A DNA stretch of 48,000 nt, from the NCBI GenBank assembly GCA_947165755.1, contig CAMVBR010000002.1, positions 1 to 48,000 of the forward strand, given 5' to 3'. The notes under the pieces are model-generated. The model had not been told where the DNA came from and made no database searches. It saw only the letters and a list, made by a program, of their open reading frames with translations. Shown one piece after another: positions 37,928 through 46,663 of this stretch (its first letter is position 1; the number at the start of each line of letters is the position of its first letter). Origin of the DNA: an uncultured Clostridia bacterium. Its GTDB lineage: Bacteria > Bacillota > Clostridia > Oscillospirales > Acutalibacteraceae. Made by a program: the position numbers and the translations under genes.

Positions 37928-39244
37928 TCAGCCGAGCTCGGTGATGCCGTCGATAAGGATATCAAAGTAAGGAGCGGAACGGAACTGCTCGTCGCTCTCA
38001 GCGAAGTAGGTGATGCCGGTAGCTTCGTCGGTCAGGATCACGTTGGTCTCGGGAACGAAATCGCCTTCGTCAACCACGTCGGCAGTGTACTCGGTCAGGT
38101 TTTCGCCCTTCACGGTGAAGGTGGAGCAATCGAACACCTTGAGAGAACCGTCTTCCAGCTTAGCCTTCACTTCAGCAACCTTCGCGGCGGCGTCTTCGGT
38201 GCAGTTGGCGGAGAGGTCAAGCAGCTCAACGGAACCGGTAGCAATGGTGCCGATCCAGTCGGTAGCGAAGGTCTCGCCGGCGGCTACGGCCTTGATCACC
38301 ATCTCATAGTAAGGAGCCCAGTTGATTCTGGAAGAAACAAGAGCGGTGTTGGGAGCGATGGAAGAGGTATCGATGTTGTAAGCAACGTTCGGAACGTTCG
38401 CGGCTTCACAGGCCTTGGGAGCACCTTCGGAGTCGGCATGCTGAGAAATGAGCACGCAGCCGTCGTTGATCAGGTTCTCGGCAGCGGTCTTTTCAAGATC
38501 GATATCGAACCAGCTGTTGGTGTAAACGACCTTCATGGTAGCGCTGGGGCAGATGTAGCGGGCGCCAAGGAAGAAGGAGGTGTAACCGGATTTCACTTCG
38601 GCATAGGGGAACGCGCCTACGTAGCCGATCACGGCCTGCTCTGCAGTGATGTCGCCGGCTTCGATCATGGCGTTCAGCTTAAGACCGGCAACAACACCGG
38701 CAAGGAATCTGCCTTCGTAAATGGTGGCGAAAGCGTTGTGGAAGTTGGCGATACCGGCGCTCTTGGAGCTGGTGCCGGTAGCATGGCAGAACTGAACCTC
38801 AGGATATTCCTGAGCGGCCTGCTTCATGTAGGATTCGTGGCCGAAGGAATCAGCCATGATCACGTTGCAGCCGAGCTCAACAAGATCGCAGGCGGCTTCG
38901 TAGCAGGCGTTGGATTCGTCAACGTTGGTCTTGATCACAACCTGATCGTCGGAAAGACCGAGGGCGGCCTGCGCCTCTTTGGCGGCCATGATGAAGTTGT
39001 TGTCGTAAGTGGAGTTCTCATCGTGCAGGCAGATCAGACCGAACTTGATGTTGGAAAGATCGGCGGCAGTATTCTCCGCGGTGGTATCCTCGGTACCTTC
39101 GGCGGTGGTGTCGGCAGTATCGGTGCCGGCGGGCTCGGTGGTGGGTTCGGTCTTACCGGCGCAGGCGGCAAACGCAACGACCATGGCGAGCGCAAGGATG
39201 AGAGCAATTACTTTCAGTGCTTTTTTCACTTTTGTTTCCTCCAA
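37928..39244 (-). CDS. BMP family ABC transporter substrate-binding lipoprotein
   Basis: Lipobox FAACAGK, Thr/Glu linker, KFGLICLHDENSTYDNNFI, GRFLAGVVAGL. Confidence 0.92.
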   Translation of the reverse strand: MEETKVKKALKVIALILALAMVVAFAACAGKTEPTTEPAGTDTADTTAEGTEDTTAENTAADLSNIKFGLICLHDENSTYDNNFIMAAKEAQAALGLSDDQVVIKTNVDESNACYEAACDLVELGCNVIMADSFGHESYMKQAAQEYPEVQFCHATGTSSKSAGIANFHNAFATIYEGRFLAGVVAGLKLNAMIEAGDITAEQAVIGYVGAFPYAEVKSGYTSFFLGARYICPSATMKVVYTNSWFDIDLEKTAAENLINDGCVLISQHADSEGAPKACEAANVPNVAYNIDTSSIAPNTALVSSRINWAPYYEMVIKAVAAGETFATDWIGTIATGSVELLDLSANCTEDAAAKVAEVKAKLEDGSLKVFDCSTFTVKGENLTEYTADVVDEGDFVPETNVILTDEATGITYFAESDEQFRSAPYFDILIDGITELG

Positions 39245-39270
39245 AAATGCTTTTTATATTCCTTCATCAA

Positions 39271-39843
39271 TTATCCCCTGAACGTGACTGAAGAACCCGT
39301 CATGCTCTCGATAATTGCTAAAGACTGTACGTCGATCCCCTGCCTGCGGAGCTTTTCGCCGCCCGGCTGGAATCCTTTTTCAATGGCGATCCCGATGCCC
39401 ATGAGCTCAGCGCCGGCCTGCCCGATGATGTTCATAAGGCATTCGCACGCGGCGCCGTTGGCAAGGAAATCATCGATGATCAATACCTTATCCTCTTTTG
39501 TGAGGTAATCCTTCGATACGGTAACGTCGTAAGTGGTTCCCTTTGTGTAGGAGAAGCATTCACAGGTATAAACGTTATCGCCTACGTTCTTGTGTTTGCC
39601 TTTTTTTGCGAATACCACTGGCACGTTGAAACGCTGCGCCGCCGCAAAGGCCAGCGCAATCCCGGAGGACTCCACGGTAAGGATCTTTGTGATATTATAT
39701 AATGAAAAGTGTTCGTAGAACGCATTCCCGAGCTCTGTGACCAATGCGACGTCGATTTGATGATTCAGGAAATTATCTACCTTCAGAACTTCGCCGGGCA
39801 GCACCTTTCCACAGGCAAGGATCTTATCTTCCAACAGTTTCAT
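39271..39843 (-). CDS. xpt: xanthine phosphoribosyltransferase
   Basis: MKLLEDKILACGKVLPGEVLKVDNFLNHQIDV, VLIIDDFLANGAACECLMNIIGQAG PRPP motif. Confidence 0.95.
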   Translation of the reverse strand: MKLLEDKILACGKVLPGEVLKVDNFLNHQIDVALVTELGNAFYEHFSLYNITKILTVESSGIALAFAAAQRFNVPVVFAKKGKHKNVGDNVYTCECFSYTKGTTYDVTVSKDYLTKEDKVLIIDDFLANGAACECLMNIIGQAGAELMGIGIAIEKGFQPGGEKLRRQGIDVQSLAIIESMTGSSVTFRG

Positions 39844-40371
39844 TGTGTTCCTCCGGCACCGTAATGACAAAAAGAAGTATAAACGAAAAGAGGGATGAAT
39901 GCAAGCAATTTTCGACAGATTCTTTAAAATCTATGTTTTGCCTATTTATTTGTACAATACACCGGAATACTGTTTTAAATTCTTTTACAAAATGAAACGA
40001 ATAATGCTCGTAGTGCTGTATTGGTATTATCTTTACACTTATTATATTAGCAATACAATGGCTTAATTTATCTGATATTATCAACGTCTTTTACCATTTT
40101 ATATATAATTTATTTTTTCGTCTTTCTGTATTGTTATTTACTTTACATATATCATTGTGCAATTTGTACAAATGCTGTAATTTTCGATTTTTCGCATCGG
40201 AAATTGCTTAAATTAATATTTAAAATGAAAATCATATTTTACAAATTTTTTTTATAAAGATTGTAAAAAACCACAAGGTAAAATCAGTTTACAATTTGTT
40301 GATATTGTGATAAAATAACCATGTTAGTTTCTCCGTATCAGGAAAACAAGCAATTCAAAACGAAAGGAAAC

Positions 40372-43032
40372 ATGAAAATGAAAAAATCCACCAAGTTTAT
40401 CAGCTTGCTGCTGGCAGTCATCATGGTATTTTCCGTGATCCCAATGACGGCGTTTGCGTCTCCGATAAAGAACTCAAGCACCGTTAATGATTTGATCAAG
40501 AATGATAGCCTTGCAAACATTGTAGAGTATTTGTTGACGAAGATCAATGATCGCAAAACAGCTATCACCGGCACTGTGCTCCGTCTTGTTTTTTCTTTCT
40601 TAACGGATAACGAAGATCTCCAGAAAGAAATCGGCGGGAAAGACGTTTTTGCATTAAAAGACGCCGAAGCTGCGAAAGCACTTCTTGACTGGCTCGACCA
40701 CACCATTCTCCCTGCCCTTCAGGCAAAGCTTGATTCGAACGATACAGTTAAAGATATTCTCGACACATTGAATAATGTTACGCCGATAACCGTTAAAGTC
40801 AACAGCGTTGACAATCTTTTTAAAACTTTGACAGATGACGTTCCGATCCTCGGAACCATTAAAACCCTTTCGCTTGGCGCAGTTAGTGTCGGTGATTTAA
40901 ATTCCCTTAATGTCAACGCTTTGAATACAAAAAGAGCAAACGGCGACTTAAATGTCGTTTATGCATTCCTTCAGTTCATTGCGGATAATACTTCTTTGAT
41001 AAAGAAAGCTCTGACCGGCAATCTTGATCTTGGTATTCTGAACAACAGGATCGACGCTCTTGACAATATTCTCAACCTTATTACTGAGCTGCCCTCCTTT
41101 ATCAAGAGCGCGTTGTATAAGCTTATTGATAAAGACGCTGAAATGGGCAAATTTGAAGAAGGCAAAATGGGCGGTGATTGGGCAAATTCCGCATATAAGG
41201 GATTTTCTGCCGACCAACTGCTTGCCGCTGCGCTCATCAAATTGATCAATCAGAATGATGATCCTGTTTCCGACAAAGAAGCAAACGAAGTGCTCAATCT
41301 GAGCTTTTACGGTTTGCTTACCGAGTACGGCCCCGTGCTATATGAGAAATTTGCAGTGACCGCGCTGAACGATCACCTTCAGGGATGGCTCGATATGGTT
41401 CCCGGCGACGCCAGAAAAGAATTTGTTGCCACAGCTCCCACGCTTGACGCCGACACCTTCAAAGACATTTTTGCCGGCGCGGGCGACAGCGGCTTCCTCG
41501 GCCAGCTCAACAATATCGTAGTTAAAATCGCAAAGCTCGTTCTTGCCGACAAGACCTTCAAAGCGCTCGCGCTTGAAAATGACGCCGGCGACAACAGCAA
41601 GCTCAACGCCAACCTGACCAAGATCGCCCGCTACGCGCTGCCGATCCTGATCTCCCTTGAAGGCGAAATCGGCTATACGTTCCCCGAAGCAATTAAGAAG
41701 GCCGATCCCGCAAAGCTTTCCCTTGCGGATATGGCCGTCTACATTCTGAAGCCCTTCTTCACCACTTGGTTCAAAGACAGCGCCAACTTCGATCAGAAGG
41801 TTGTGGACGCCGCAGATTCTCTTCCCGCATTGGCTCTTCTTGCAGTGAATTACACCGCCACCAATGACGAATGGCTGCATCTTGATTACACCTTTGATAA
41901 GGTTGCGGCAAAGGACGTTAAGGGTATTTCCGAGAACGACGCCACCAACAAGGTGCTCGCTACCGCTGCCGGCATCGCCATCGGCGCGCTGAAGCACAAC
42001 GCCGATTCCATTCACTTTACCGCCAAGGTTGACGGCAAGACCTGGGATAACGCCCTGATCGAAGTAGAAAACTGGGGCCTTGACTTTGTAACCGGTCTTC
42101 CCGCCGTTGCCGGAGTACACGAGCTGAGAAACGCGAACAGCTACGGTCCGTTCTATAAAGTAAATGTTCTGCTCAACGAACTGATCAACTTTGCTTTCCT
42201 GAACAACGTAGACAGCAAGACCTTCAAGCTGGATCTTGAGAAGCTGCTCAAGGAAGGCGTTCTGAAGAACCTCTATGAGTTCGATATCGCCGGCGTGATC
42301 GGCATTTTCCAGAAGAACACCAAGGATGGCAACGTTCTGAACGGCAAGATCGTCACTTCCGTGATCGGCATCGTTGACCGCATCCTCACTGCGCTGTTTG
42401 AGCACAACTGCGGCACTTCTGCCGGCACTGCGGCTGAAACCGTTGACGATCCCGTCGACCCCTGCACAAAGGGCATTAAATACGATTACACCTATTGCAA
42501 GGTTTGCGGCGCTTACAACGGCAAATACAATAAGCTGACCTTCGGCAGAACCGAAACCGCCCAATCCTGGAACCACCACAAAACAGTAGACCGTAAAACC
42601 GAGAAAACCGTAAAAGCCACGGAAAAGACCTGCACGAAGCAGATCATCACGGAAAAGGTCTGCACCGTGTGCAACAAGGTTATCTCCACCAAAACGGAAA
42701 CGCCTGTACACAAGATGGTAAAACAGTCTGAATACGTTTACAAATGCTCCGTTTGCGGATATATCGTAGACAAAACGCCCACGAAACCCGACGACCCCGT
42801 AGAACCCGAAGTACCTACCTACAAGCTCGGCGACGTTGACAACAGCGGCAAGGTTGACACCTCCGACGCACGCTTGGCGCTGCGCAGATCGATCAATCTT
42901 GAAAAATACGCAGTAGGCAGTCCCGAATATATTGCCTGCGACGTAGACAAGAACGGTAAGGTAGAAACAAAGGATGCGCGCTTTATTCTGCGCCACGCCA
43001 TCAACCTGAAGGATCCCGAGATCGTCTGGTGA
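40372..43032 (+). CDS. large secreted protein with cysteine-knuckle repeats and C-terminal dockerin-type domain
   Basis: Signal peptide MKMKKSTKFISLLLAVIMVFSVIPMTAFAS; C-terminal LGDVDNSGKVDTSDARLALRRSINL...CDVDKNGKVETKDARFILRHAINL; CxxC segments; AAAGGAAAC RBS. Confidence 0.88.
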   Translation: MKMKKSTKFISLLLAVIMVFSVIPMTAFASPIKNSSTVNDLIKNDSLANIVEYLLTKINDRKTAITGTVLRLVFSFLTDNEDLQKEIGGKDVFALKDAEAAKALLDWLDHTILPALQAKLDSNDTVKDILDTLNNVTPITVKVNSVDNLFKTLTDDVPILGTIKTLSLGAVSVGDLNSLNVNALNTKRANGDLNVVYAFLQFIADNTSLIKKALTGNLDLGILNNRIDALDNILNLITELPSFIKSALYKLIDKDAEMGKFEEGKMGGDWANSAYKGFSADQLLAAALIKLINQNDDPVSDKEANEVLNLSFYGLLTEYGPVLYEKFAVTALNDHLQGWLDMVPGDARKEFVATAPTLDADTFKDIFAGAGDSGFLGQLNNIVVKIAKLVLADKTFKALALENDAGDNSKLNANLTKIARYALPILISLEGEIGYTFPEAIKKADPAKLSLADMAVYILKPFFTTWFKDSANFDQKVVDAADSLPALALLAVNYTATNDEWLHLDYTFDKVAAKDVKGISENDATNKVLATAAGIAIGALKHNADSIHFTAKVDGKTWDNALIEVENWGLDFVTGLPAVAGVHELRNANSYGPFYKVNVLLNELINFAFLNNVDSKTFKLDLEKLLKEGVLKNLYEFDIAGVIGIFQKNTKDGNVLNGKIVTSVIGIVDRILTALFEHNCGTSAGTAAETVDDPVDPCTKGIKYDYTYCKVCGAYNGKYNKLTFGRTETAQSWNHHKTVDRKTEKTVKATEKTCTKQIITEKVCTVCNKVISTKTETPVHKMVKQSEYVYKCSVCGYIVDKTPTKPDDPVEPEVPTYKLGDVDNSGKVDTSDARLALRRSINLEKYAVGSPEYIACDVDKNGKVETKDARFILRHAINLKDPEIVW

Positions 43033-43066
43033 TCACAGATCCTTTCACCGAATCACAGTAATTGAG

Positions 43067-43101
43067 CACGCCGAAGCGGGAAACCGCTTCGGCGTGTTTT
43101 T
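43067..43101 (+). terminator. strong intrinsic terminator
   Basis: CACGCCGAAGCGG-GAAA-CCGCTTCGGCGTG-TTTTT, 13-bp perfect stem. Confidence 0.93.
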
Positions 43102-43146
43102 CTGTTTATTGATCAAAAAGACGATTCCGTCTTCAAAAGGCAATGG

Positions 43147-44382
43147 TCAAAAGGCCCATTCGCCGTTTTCAAATATCTGCACGGCTTTCCCGTTTTTATA
43201 GCCGGTAATGGAAAGATCCGGCGCGCCGATCATGAAATCCACGTGGATCATACTTTCGTTAACGCCTTTCGCCTTGCATTCCTCATTGGTTAGCGTTTCA
43301 AAACCGTCCACACATTCGTTGAATCCCGCGCCGAGCGCCACGTGGCAGCTGGCGTTTTCATCGAACAGCGTTTCATAATACAGGATCCCCGAATTATTGA
43401 TAGGGCTGTTGCAGGGGATCAGCGCAAGCTCTCCCAGCATGGCGGCGCCCTCGTCCATCGTGATCATTTTCGTAAGAAGCGATTCACCTTTTTCCGCCTT
43501 CCATGAAACGGCTTTGCCGTCCTTGAAGGTGATCGAGAAGTTTTCAATAAGCTGCCCTTCATAAGACAGCGGCTTTGTGGATACAAGCGTGCCCTCTACC
43601 CTGCCCTTCGCGGGGGACGTAAAGATCTCTTCCGTTGGCAGATTCGGATTGTAATATACGCCGGAAAGCGTGTATTCCCCGCCGCCGCACCAGCGGCCTT
43701 CCGGCATCAGCCACGCGGTGAAATCGGTACCGTTCGCGCTCTTATATTCCAACCGCTCGAATTTCTGCGCGTTCAGCCAGGCGCAGCGCGCCTTGAAATT
43801 ATCGTTATGAGCAGCCCATTCCGCCTCGGGATCGTTGGTTTCGCTCACGCGAACGCTTTTCAGGATCGCATCCCACAGCTTTTCATAAGCCTGCCTTTTT
43901 GAAAGCTCGGGAAATACCTTTTTCGCCCATGCAAAGGACGGGATCGCGGCGATCGTCCACTGATGCTTGTTATCTATCGCGTCCCGATAAGGCTTGATGA
44001 TAGGATATCTCGCAATACGGGTTTTCTGCATTTTGGTCTGGTTCACCCCTTTGAGGCCGTCCGGATCGTCGCTGATCACAAAAATGCGGCACGGCAGCTC
44101 CTCGGTCATCAGCTGCAGGCGGTCCTCTTCCCATTTTTGTACGGTGGAAAGGGATTTCAGCGTTCTATAACGGTAATCCAGCTTGGTAATGGGCTGCCAG
44201 CTCCAATCGATATCCACACGGGATGCGCCCGCTTTATAGCATTCATCCACAAGTATGGTGGCAAATTCATACTGGTCGGCATTGATGAACAGCCGAACGG
44301 TTTGCCCTTTCTGAATATTTGCGCCTACACGCGCGATGAGCTTTGCGTATTTTCTTTGTATTGTTTTTTTCATTTCATTCAC
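43147..44382 (-). CDS. M29 family aminopeptidase
   Basis: YAKLIARVGANIQKGQTVRLFINADQYEFA, SGILYYETLFDENASCHVALGAGFNECVDG, MIHVDFMIG. Confidence 0.92.
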   Translation of the reverse strand: MNEMKKTIQRKYAKLIARVGANIQKGQTVRLFINADQYEFATILVDECYKAGASRVDIDWSWQPITKLDYRYRTLKSLSTVQKWEEDRLQLMTEELPCRIFVISDDPDGLKGVNQTKMQKTRIARYPIIKPYRDAIDNKHQWTIAAIPSFAWAKKVFPELSKRQAYEKLWDAILKSVRVSETNDPEAEWAAHNDNFKARCAWLNAQKFERLEYKSANGTDFTAWLMPEGRWCGGGEYTLSGVYYNPNLPTEEIFTSPAKGRVEGTLVSTKPLSYEGQLIENFSITFKDGKAVSWKAEKGESLLTKMITMDEGAAMLGELALIPCNSPINNSGILYYETLFDENASCHVALGAGFNECVDGFETLTNEECKAKGVNESMIHVDFMIGAPDLSITGYKNGKAVQIFENGEWAF

Positions 44383-44533
44383 CTCTGAGAAAGTGTATCA
44401 CAATCATTTATTGAATTCAAGAAGCCCATGGATCCAAAAATGACATTTTTACGGACAAAAATGACATGCCCGGCTTGTAACTAATATTATAATGTAAAAT
44501 GTATTTGAGAAATTATGCACTTTTGGAGGAACT

Positions 44534-45454
44534 ATGAATTTCAGCGTGATCTACAATCCGATCGCATCGGATTTTACGCAGGAGGTTTTGGACCATCTTG
44601 TAGATAAAATGAAAGAAAAAGGGCTTACGCCTTATAAAATCGTAAAAAGCGAATATTCCGGGCACGTGATCCCTTTGATCAAGGAGCTGGACCCCGTTTC
44701 GGATTATCTTTTCACCATCGGCGGCGACGGCACGGTAAATGAAGCCGTCCGCGCGTTTCATGAAATAAATCAGCATTGTGTTTACGGCCATATCGCGGCA
44801 GGCACCACAAACGATATGGCAAACAATTATAATCTGAGCCGCCACGATCCGATCAAGTCCATTGACAAGCTTGCCGCAGAGGGCGTTGTGACCGAAACAG
44901 ATTCCATTCTTGTAAACGGTGAACCGGTTTGCTACGTTTCTTCCTTCGGCTACGTGGCGCCCGTACCCTATCTTGTAAACCCCAAGCTCAAAAACAAGCT
45001 CGGCCACATGGCTTACGTCGTTTCGGCGCTGCCGATCTTACTGCGTAAGCCCGAATGGATCAGGGTGAGATACACCGCAAACGGCGAAACAAAAGAGGTA
45101 ACCACCTGCCTGGCGCTGATCACTACCTCCAAAGGCATGGGCGGCGTTACGCTTTACCACAACGCCGATAACAACGACGGTAAATTTGAGGTATTCTTTT
45201 TAGAAAAGCTCTCCCCCGCCATGATTTTGCAGATCATGCCGCACTATCTGAGCGATACCATCAACCTTGCCGATTATAAAAAATACTGCACCTGCTTTTC
45301 TACGGATCACATGATCATAGAATTCCCCGGTCTGCCGCCGAAATACGATCTCGATAACGACGGCAACCGCGCCTCCTTCCATTTATCGCTCCACGAACGT
45401 ACGCTGGAATTCAAAATGGGACGCAAGATCCGTGTGCTGAAGCCTGAAAAATAA
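44534..45454 (+). CDS. diacylglycerol kinase/YegS-like lipid kinase
   Basis: VIYNPIA, FTIGGDGTVNEAVRAF, IAAGTTNDMAN; GGAGG RBS. Confidence 0.92.
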   Translation: MNFSVIYNPIASDFTQEVLDHLVDKMKEKGLTPYKIVKSEYSGHVIPLIKELDPVSDYLFTIGGDGTVNEAVRAFHEINQHCVYGHIAAGTTNDMANNYNLSRHDPIKSIDKLAAEGVVTETDSILVNGEPVCYVSSFGYVAPVPYLVNPKLKNKLGHMAYVVSALPILLRKPEWIRVRYTANGETKEVTTCLALITTSKGMGGVTLYHNADNNDGKFEVFFLEKLSPAMILQIMPHYLSDTINLADYKKYCTCFSTDHMIIEFPGLPPKYDLDNDGNRASFHLSLHERTLEFKMGRKIRVLKPEK

Positions 45455-45468
45455 TTTCCATTTCTTTA

Positions 45469-45496
45469 ACCGGAGATTTTTTCTCCGGTTTAATTT
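45469..45496 (+). terminator. intrinsic terminator after lipid kinase gene
   Basis: AACCGGAGA-TTTT-TTCTCCGGTT-TAATTTTTT. Confidence 0.85.
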
Positions 45497-45502
45497 TTTC
45501 TA

Positions 45503-45531
45503 TTGACAAACGCTATACGAAGTGATATTAT
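45503..45531 (+). promoter_or_regulatory. sigma-A-like promoter for cysK
   Basis: TTGACA (45503-45508), 17-nt spacer, TATTAT (45526-45531). Confidence 0.75.
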
Positions 45532-45586
45532 ATTACCAACCTATCCACCTGTTTGGTGGGTTATTAATATAAAAGGAGTTCTTATT

Positions 45587-46519
45587 ATGGCAAATATCTA
45601 TACCTCCGCCGATCAGCTGATCGGCAAAACCCCGCTGCTGGAGCTCACCCACGTTGAGGAAACGCTCGGTTTGAACGCAAAAATCTACGCAAAGCTGGAA
45701 TATTTCAATCCGGCGGGCTCCGTAAAAGACAGGATCGCAAAAGCCATGATCGACGACGCCGAAGCCAAAGGCATCTTAAAACCCGGCGCCGTGATCATTG
45801 AGCCCACCTCCGGCAACACGGGCATCGGGCTTGCCTCCGTGGCCGCCGCAAAAGGATACCGAATCATTATCGTTATGCCCGAAACCATGTCGGTGGAACG
45901 CCGCCAGATCATGAAGGCTTACGGCGCGGAGCTCGTGCTCACCGAAGGCGCGAAGGGCATGAAGGGCGCCATTGCAAAGGCGGAAGCGCTTGCCGCTGAA
46001 ATCGATAACGCCTTTATTCCCGGGCAGTTCGTGAACCCCGCAAACCCGGCGATCCACAGAGCCACCACCGGGCCGGAGATCTATGAAGATACCGACGGCA
46101 AGGTGGATATCTTTGTTGCGGGCGTAGGTACCGGCGGCACGCTGACCGGCGTTGGCGAATACCTGAAGGCGCAAAACCCGGATATCCGCATCGTTGCAGT
46201 GGAACCCACCGACTCTCCCGTGCTTTCCGAAGGCCGCGCCGGAGCGCATAAGATCCAGGGCATCGGCGCCGGATTCGTTCCGGAGGTGCTGAATACCGGT
46301 ATTTACGATGAGATTATTCCCGTTTCCGCCGATAACGCATTTGCCACCGGCAAGCTGATCGGCAAAAAAGAGGGGGTGCTCGTGGGGATCTCTTCCGGCG
46401 CGGCAGCGTTCGCAGCCATCGAGCTTGCGAAGCGCCCCGAAAATGCAGGAAAGCATATCGTTGTGCTCCTGCCCGACACCGGCGACCGCTACCTTTCCAC
46501 GCCTCTGTTTGCCGACTGA
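45587..46519 (+). CDS. cysK: cysteine synthase A
   Basis: [61 protein letters not shown]. Confidence 0.95.
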   Translation: MANIYTSADQLIGKTPLLELTHVEETLGLNAKIYAKLEYFNPAGSVKDRIAKAMIDDAEAKGILKPGAVIIEPTSGNTGIGLASVAAAKGYRIIIVMPETMSVERRQIMKAYGAELVLTEGAKGMKGAIAKAEALAAEIDNAFIPGQFVNPANPAIHRATTGPEIYEDTDGKVDIFVAGVGTGGTLTGVGEYLKAQNPDIRIVAVEPTDSPVLSEGRAGAHKIQGIGAGFVPEVLNTGIYDEIIPVSADNAFATGKLIGKKEGVLVGISSGAAAFAAIELAKRPENAGKHIVVLLPDTGDRYLSTPLFAD

Positions 46520-46538
46520 GTTCCTATCTGTTTTTCAG

Positions 46539-46568
46539 CTCCGCACTTGATTCGTGCGGAGTTTTTTC
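46539..46568 (+). terminator. intrinsic terminator after cysK
   Basis: CTCCGCAC-TTGATTC-GTGCGGAG-TTTTTT. Confidence 0.9.
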
Positions 46569-46663
46569 TTTTGCCGTATTGAACTTCTGTTATATGTGTG
46601 CTAATATTAAATAAAAGAATAATATTTTGTACAAATATCCGTTTATATCCTTTATGAAAGGAA

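Noticed and set aside
37928-39244. Thr/Glu-rich low-complexity segment in the BMP lipoprotein as a novel repeat
   Set aside because: Ordinary flexible linker between lipobox and binding domain, common in gut Firmicutes lipoproteins.
38438-39508. 356-aa Gly-rich ORF (+) opposite the BMP lipoprotein and xpt
   Set aside because: Shadow of two well-supported minus-strand genes.
39850-40320. Possible purine riboswitch or small RNA upstream of xpt
   Set aside because: I could not identify the conserved purine aptamer core or a terminator hairpin; AT-rich leader only. Left as an open question rather than a feature.
41338-42996. 552-aa antisense ORF (-) within the dockerin gene
   Set aside because: Fully opposite a protein with signal peptide and dockerin motifs; no RBS or recognisable domain. 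Explained by GC-rich codon usage lacking TTA/CTA/TCA on the coding strand.
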